A stretch of DNA of 44,032 nucleotides from Streptobacillus ratti (GTDB lineage Bacteria > Fusobacteriota > Fusobacteriia > Fusobacteriales > Leptotrichiaceae). Both the position numbers and the translations under genes were made by a program. The notes beneath the pieces are model-generated. The model saw nothing but the letters and a program-made list of their open reading frames with translations. It had not been told where the DNA came from and did not search any database. Within the stretch, counting starts at the first letter, position 1; each line of letters starts with the position of its first letter. The DNA lies in NCBI RefSeq assembly GCF_001891165.1, contig NZ_LKKW01000007.1:1-44032 (forward strand), read 5' to 3'. This document shows positions 43,810 to 44,032 of this stretch, in pieces.

Positions 43810-44032
43810 CTAAATTAGATTAATCCCAAGACCAGCCTTACCAACAATCTTTCTTAAAACGAAGTCTTTGTTGTCATTGTTTTGATTACCATTAGTAGTA
43901 GTTGGTTTGTTTTCTAAGTTAAACTCTGCTCCTATCCATGGCATTACCATTAATTTACCATTTGCATAACTAAATTTTGTTGATATCTTTGGCTTAACTG
44001 TTAATGAATGGATTGCTTTAGCTAAGTCATCT
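43810..44032 (-). CDS. C-terminal fragment of a probable autotransporter/outer-membrane barrel protein
   Basis: Only the last roughly 73 codons lie in the window; the gene continues beyond the right edge. The fragment has alternating strand patterns (LTVKPKISTKFSYANGKL, VMPWIGAEFNL) separated by an Asn/Thr-rich turn (KPTTTNGNQNNDNKDF) and ends KAGLGINLI, consistent with the last strands of an outer-membrane beta-barrel such as an autotransporter translocator. The stop is TAG (43812-43810), and a T-run follows it on the minus strand. The terminal residue is Ile rather than an aromatic, so the assignment is cautious. Confidence 0.5.
   Translation of the reverse strand, partial: DDLAKAIHSLTVKPKISTKFSYANGKLMVMPWIGAEFNLENKPTTTNGNQNNDNKDFVLRKIVGKAGLGINLI

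Noticed and set aside
1-44032. CRISPR array, prophage, insertion sequence, tRNA, rRNA or riboswitch
   Set aside because: No regularly spaced repeats, transposase or phage genes, cloverleaf-like sequences or long structured leaders were found by reading both strands.

Overview
The window is a very AT-rich bacterial chromosome segment. It combines outer-membrane features (signal peptides with aromatic C-terminal beta-signals, lipoboxes, an autotransporter-like fragment) with several low-GC Gram-positive-style traits: HrcA/CIRCE heat-shock control, a DnaK without the usual proteobacterial insertion, and an SDR-type fructuronate reductase. Together with the extreme AT bias this suggests a fusobacterium, probably of the Leptotrichiaceae (Streptobacillus/Sneathia/Leptotrichia type). 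That assignment is inference; no rRNA is present to confirm it.

Layout. (1) 147-6652: an L-ascorbate operon, ulaG-ulaA-ulaB-ulaC-ulaE-ulaF, followed by an XRE-type regulator and a beta-propeller-like protein of unknown function. It has its own promoter and a strong terminator. The decarboxylase ulaD is not in the cluster. (2) 6671-7895: two tandem paralogous small outer-membrane beta-barrel proteins behind a consensus promoter. (3) 7933-18896: a beta-glucuronide utilisation locus. It encodes a HAD phosphatase, a NagZ-type GH3 glycosidase, a GH2 beta-glucuronidase, a GPH-family symporter, a LacI-family regulator, UxaC, UxuA, SDR-type UxuB and KdgA. Up to three LacI-type operators lie before the first gene and one before the regulator. 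The KDG kinase (kdgK) is absent. (4) 18926-27164: a heat-shock cluster, clpB-hrcA-grpE-dnaK-(galM-like)-dnaJ, with two promoters that each carry a CIRCE element. An aldose-epimerase gene sits between dnaK and dnaJ. (5) 27217-27594 (minus): a small membrane protein built from an internal duplication. (6) 27779-32099: tsaE-tsaB-ftsY, then pta-ackA. (7) 32150-34333: a long outer-membrane barrel gene broken by one in-frame TAA. (8) Minus strand 34417-41795: a DUF3298-like secreted protein, recJ and flavodoxin in one unit; a lipoprotein hydrolase, murE and a PotD-like lipoprotein in another. (9) 41892-43786: a secreted endonuclease/exonuclease/phosphatase-family nuclease. (10) 43810-end (minus): the C-terminus of a probable surface beta-barrel/autotransporter protein.

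How it works together. Ascorbate would be taken up and phosphorylated by UlaABC, opened by UlaG and, after a decarboxylation encoded elsewhere, epimerised by UlaE and UlaF to D-xylulose 5-phosphate. Glucuronides enter through the GPH symporter, are cleaved by the GH2 and GH3 enzymes, and glucuronate flows through UxaC, UxuB, UxuA, an external kinase and KdgA to pyruvate and glyceraldehyde 3-phosphate. Pta-AckA can then turn acetyl-CoA into acetate and ATP. The secreted nuclease and the glycosidases fit a mucosal or host-tissue scavenger. No tRNA, rRNA, CRISPR array, insertion sequence or prophage was seen. The only gene-free stretches are intergenic regions shorter than 300 bases.
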